From an uncultured Bacteroidales bacterium (GTDB lineage: Bacteria > Bacteroidota > Bacteroidia > Bacteroidales > Paludibacteraceae): a DNA stretch of 13,902 nucleotides. This document shows, piece by piece, positions 13,821 through 13,902 of this stretch; within the stretch, counting starts at the first letter, position 1, and each line of letters starts with the position of its first letter. The translations under genes were made by a program, and so were the position numbers. The stretch is taken from assembly GCA_937885465.1 (NCBI GenBank), contig CAKZZM010000076.1, forward strand, positions 1 to 13,902, read 5' to 3'. The notes beneath the pieces are model-generated. The model was not told the origin of the DNA, ran no database searches, and saw only the letters and a list, made by a program, of their open reading frames with translations.

Positions 13821-13902
13821 TGTATTATTTTTGGTGTTTGGTTCATAGTTTCTTCGTTCTTCCTTCGTAGTTGGTTCGTGTTCTGCGGTCGCCTGTCGAG
13901 TT

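Noticed and set aside
13797..13901. Open minus-strand frame entering from the right edge, 34 codons ending TMTKPEKG
   Set aside because: It could be the tail of an upstream gene, but a second frame is open over most of the same bases, there is no recognisable motif, and the last codons lie in the repeat.

Overview
The window looks like chromosomal DNA of a member of the Bacteroidales (Bacteroides/Prevotella/Muribaculaceae type). The evidence is AT-rich spacers, a clear Bacteroidetes-style promoter (a TTG near -33 and TATCTTTG near -7) in front of the first full gene, weak Shine-Dalgarno sites, and a long single-strand surface-polysaccharide operon joined by ATGA and TAATG overlaps. I cannot name the species.

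Left part (1-2033, plus strand): the last 24 codons of one AAA+ ATPase with a C-terminal nuclease-like domain, then a complete paralogue (454-1875). Each gene is followed by the same 25-base motif and a hairpin terminator. Three palindromic CCGAAA...TTTCGG elements surround the complete copy, and one lies across its promoter.

Right part (2032-13673, minus strand, read right to left): one capsule or exopolysaccharide operon that enters from beyond the right edge. Its promoter-distal half (7546 to 2032) holds modification and transfer genes: a probable glycosyltransferase, an O-acyltransferase broken by a G9 tract, a second glycosyltransferase-like protein, a NodB-like deacetylase relative, a radical SAM protein and a pyruvyltransferase. 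Its promoter-proximal half (13673 to 7554) is made of small-molecule activation genes: a GDPD-like phosphodiesterase, a HAD phosphatase, two nucleotidyltransferases, a cupin, an EcbF/BcbF-like HAD phosphatase, a nucleotidyltransferase-kinase fusion and another nucleotidyltransferase. All four nucleotidyltransferase domains share one subfamily signature, and a fifth survives only as a remnant.

The activation genes form two modules. Each is preceded by the same ~52-base repeat (10352-10403 and 13768-13820). The junction between the modules contains two gene remnants, the first 80 codons of a glycosyltransferase and the first ~17 codons of a nucleotidyltransferase, so the locus appears to have been assembled by recombination. 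My reading, which is inference, is that the operon makes one or more NDP-activated, possibly non-sugar, phosphorylated groups and places them on a polysaccharide that is also pyruvylated and, in a phase-variable manner, acylated. No flippase, polymerase or initiating transferase is present, so the rest of the locus lies outside the window to the right.
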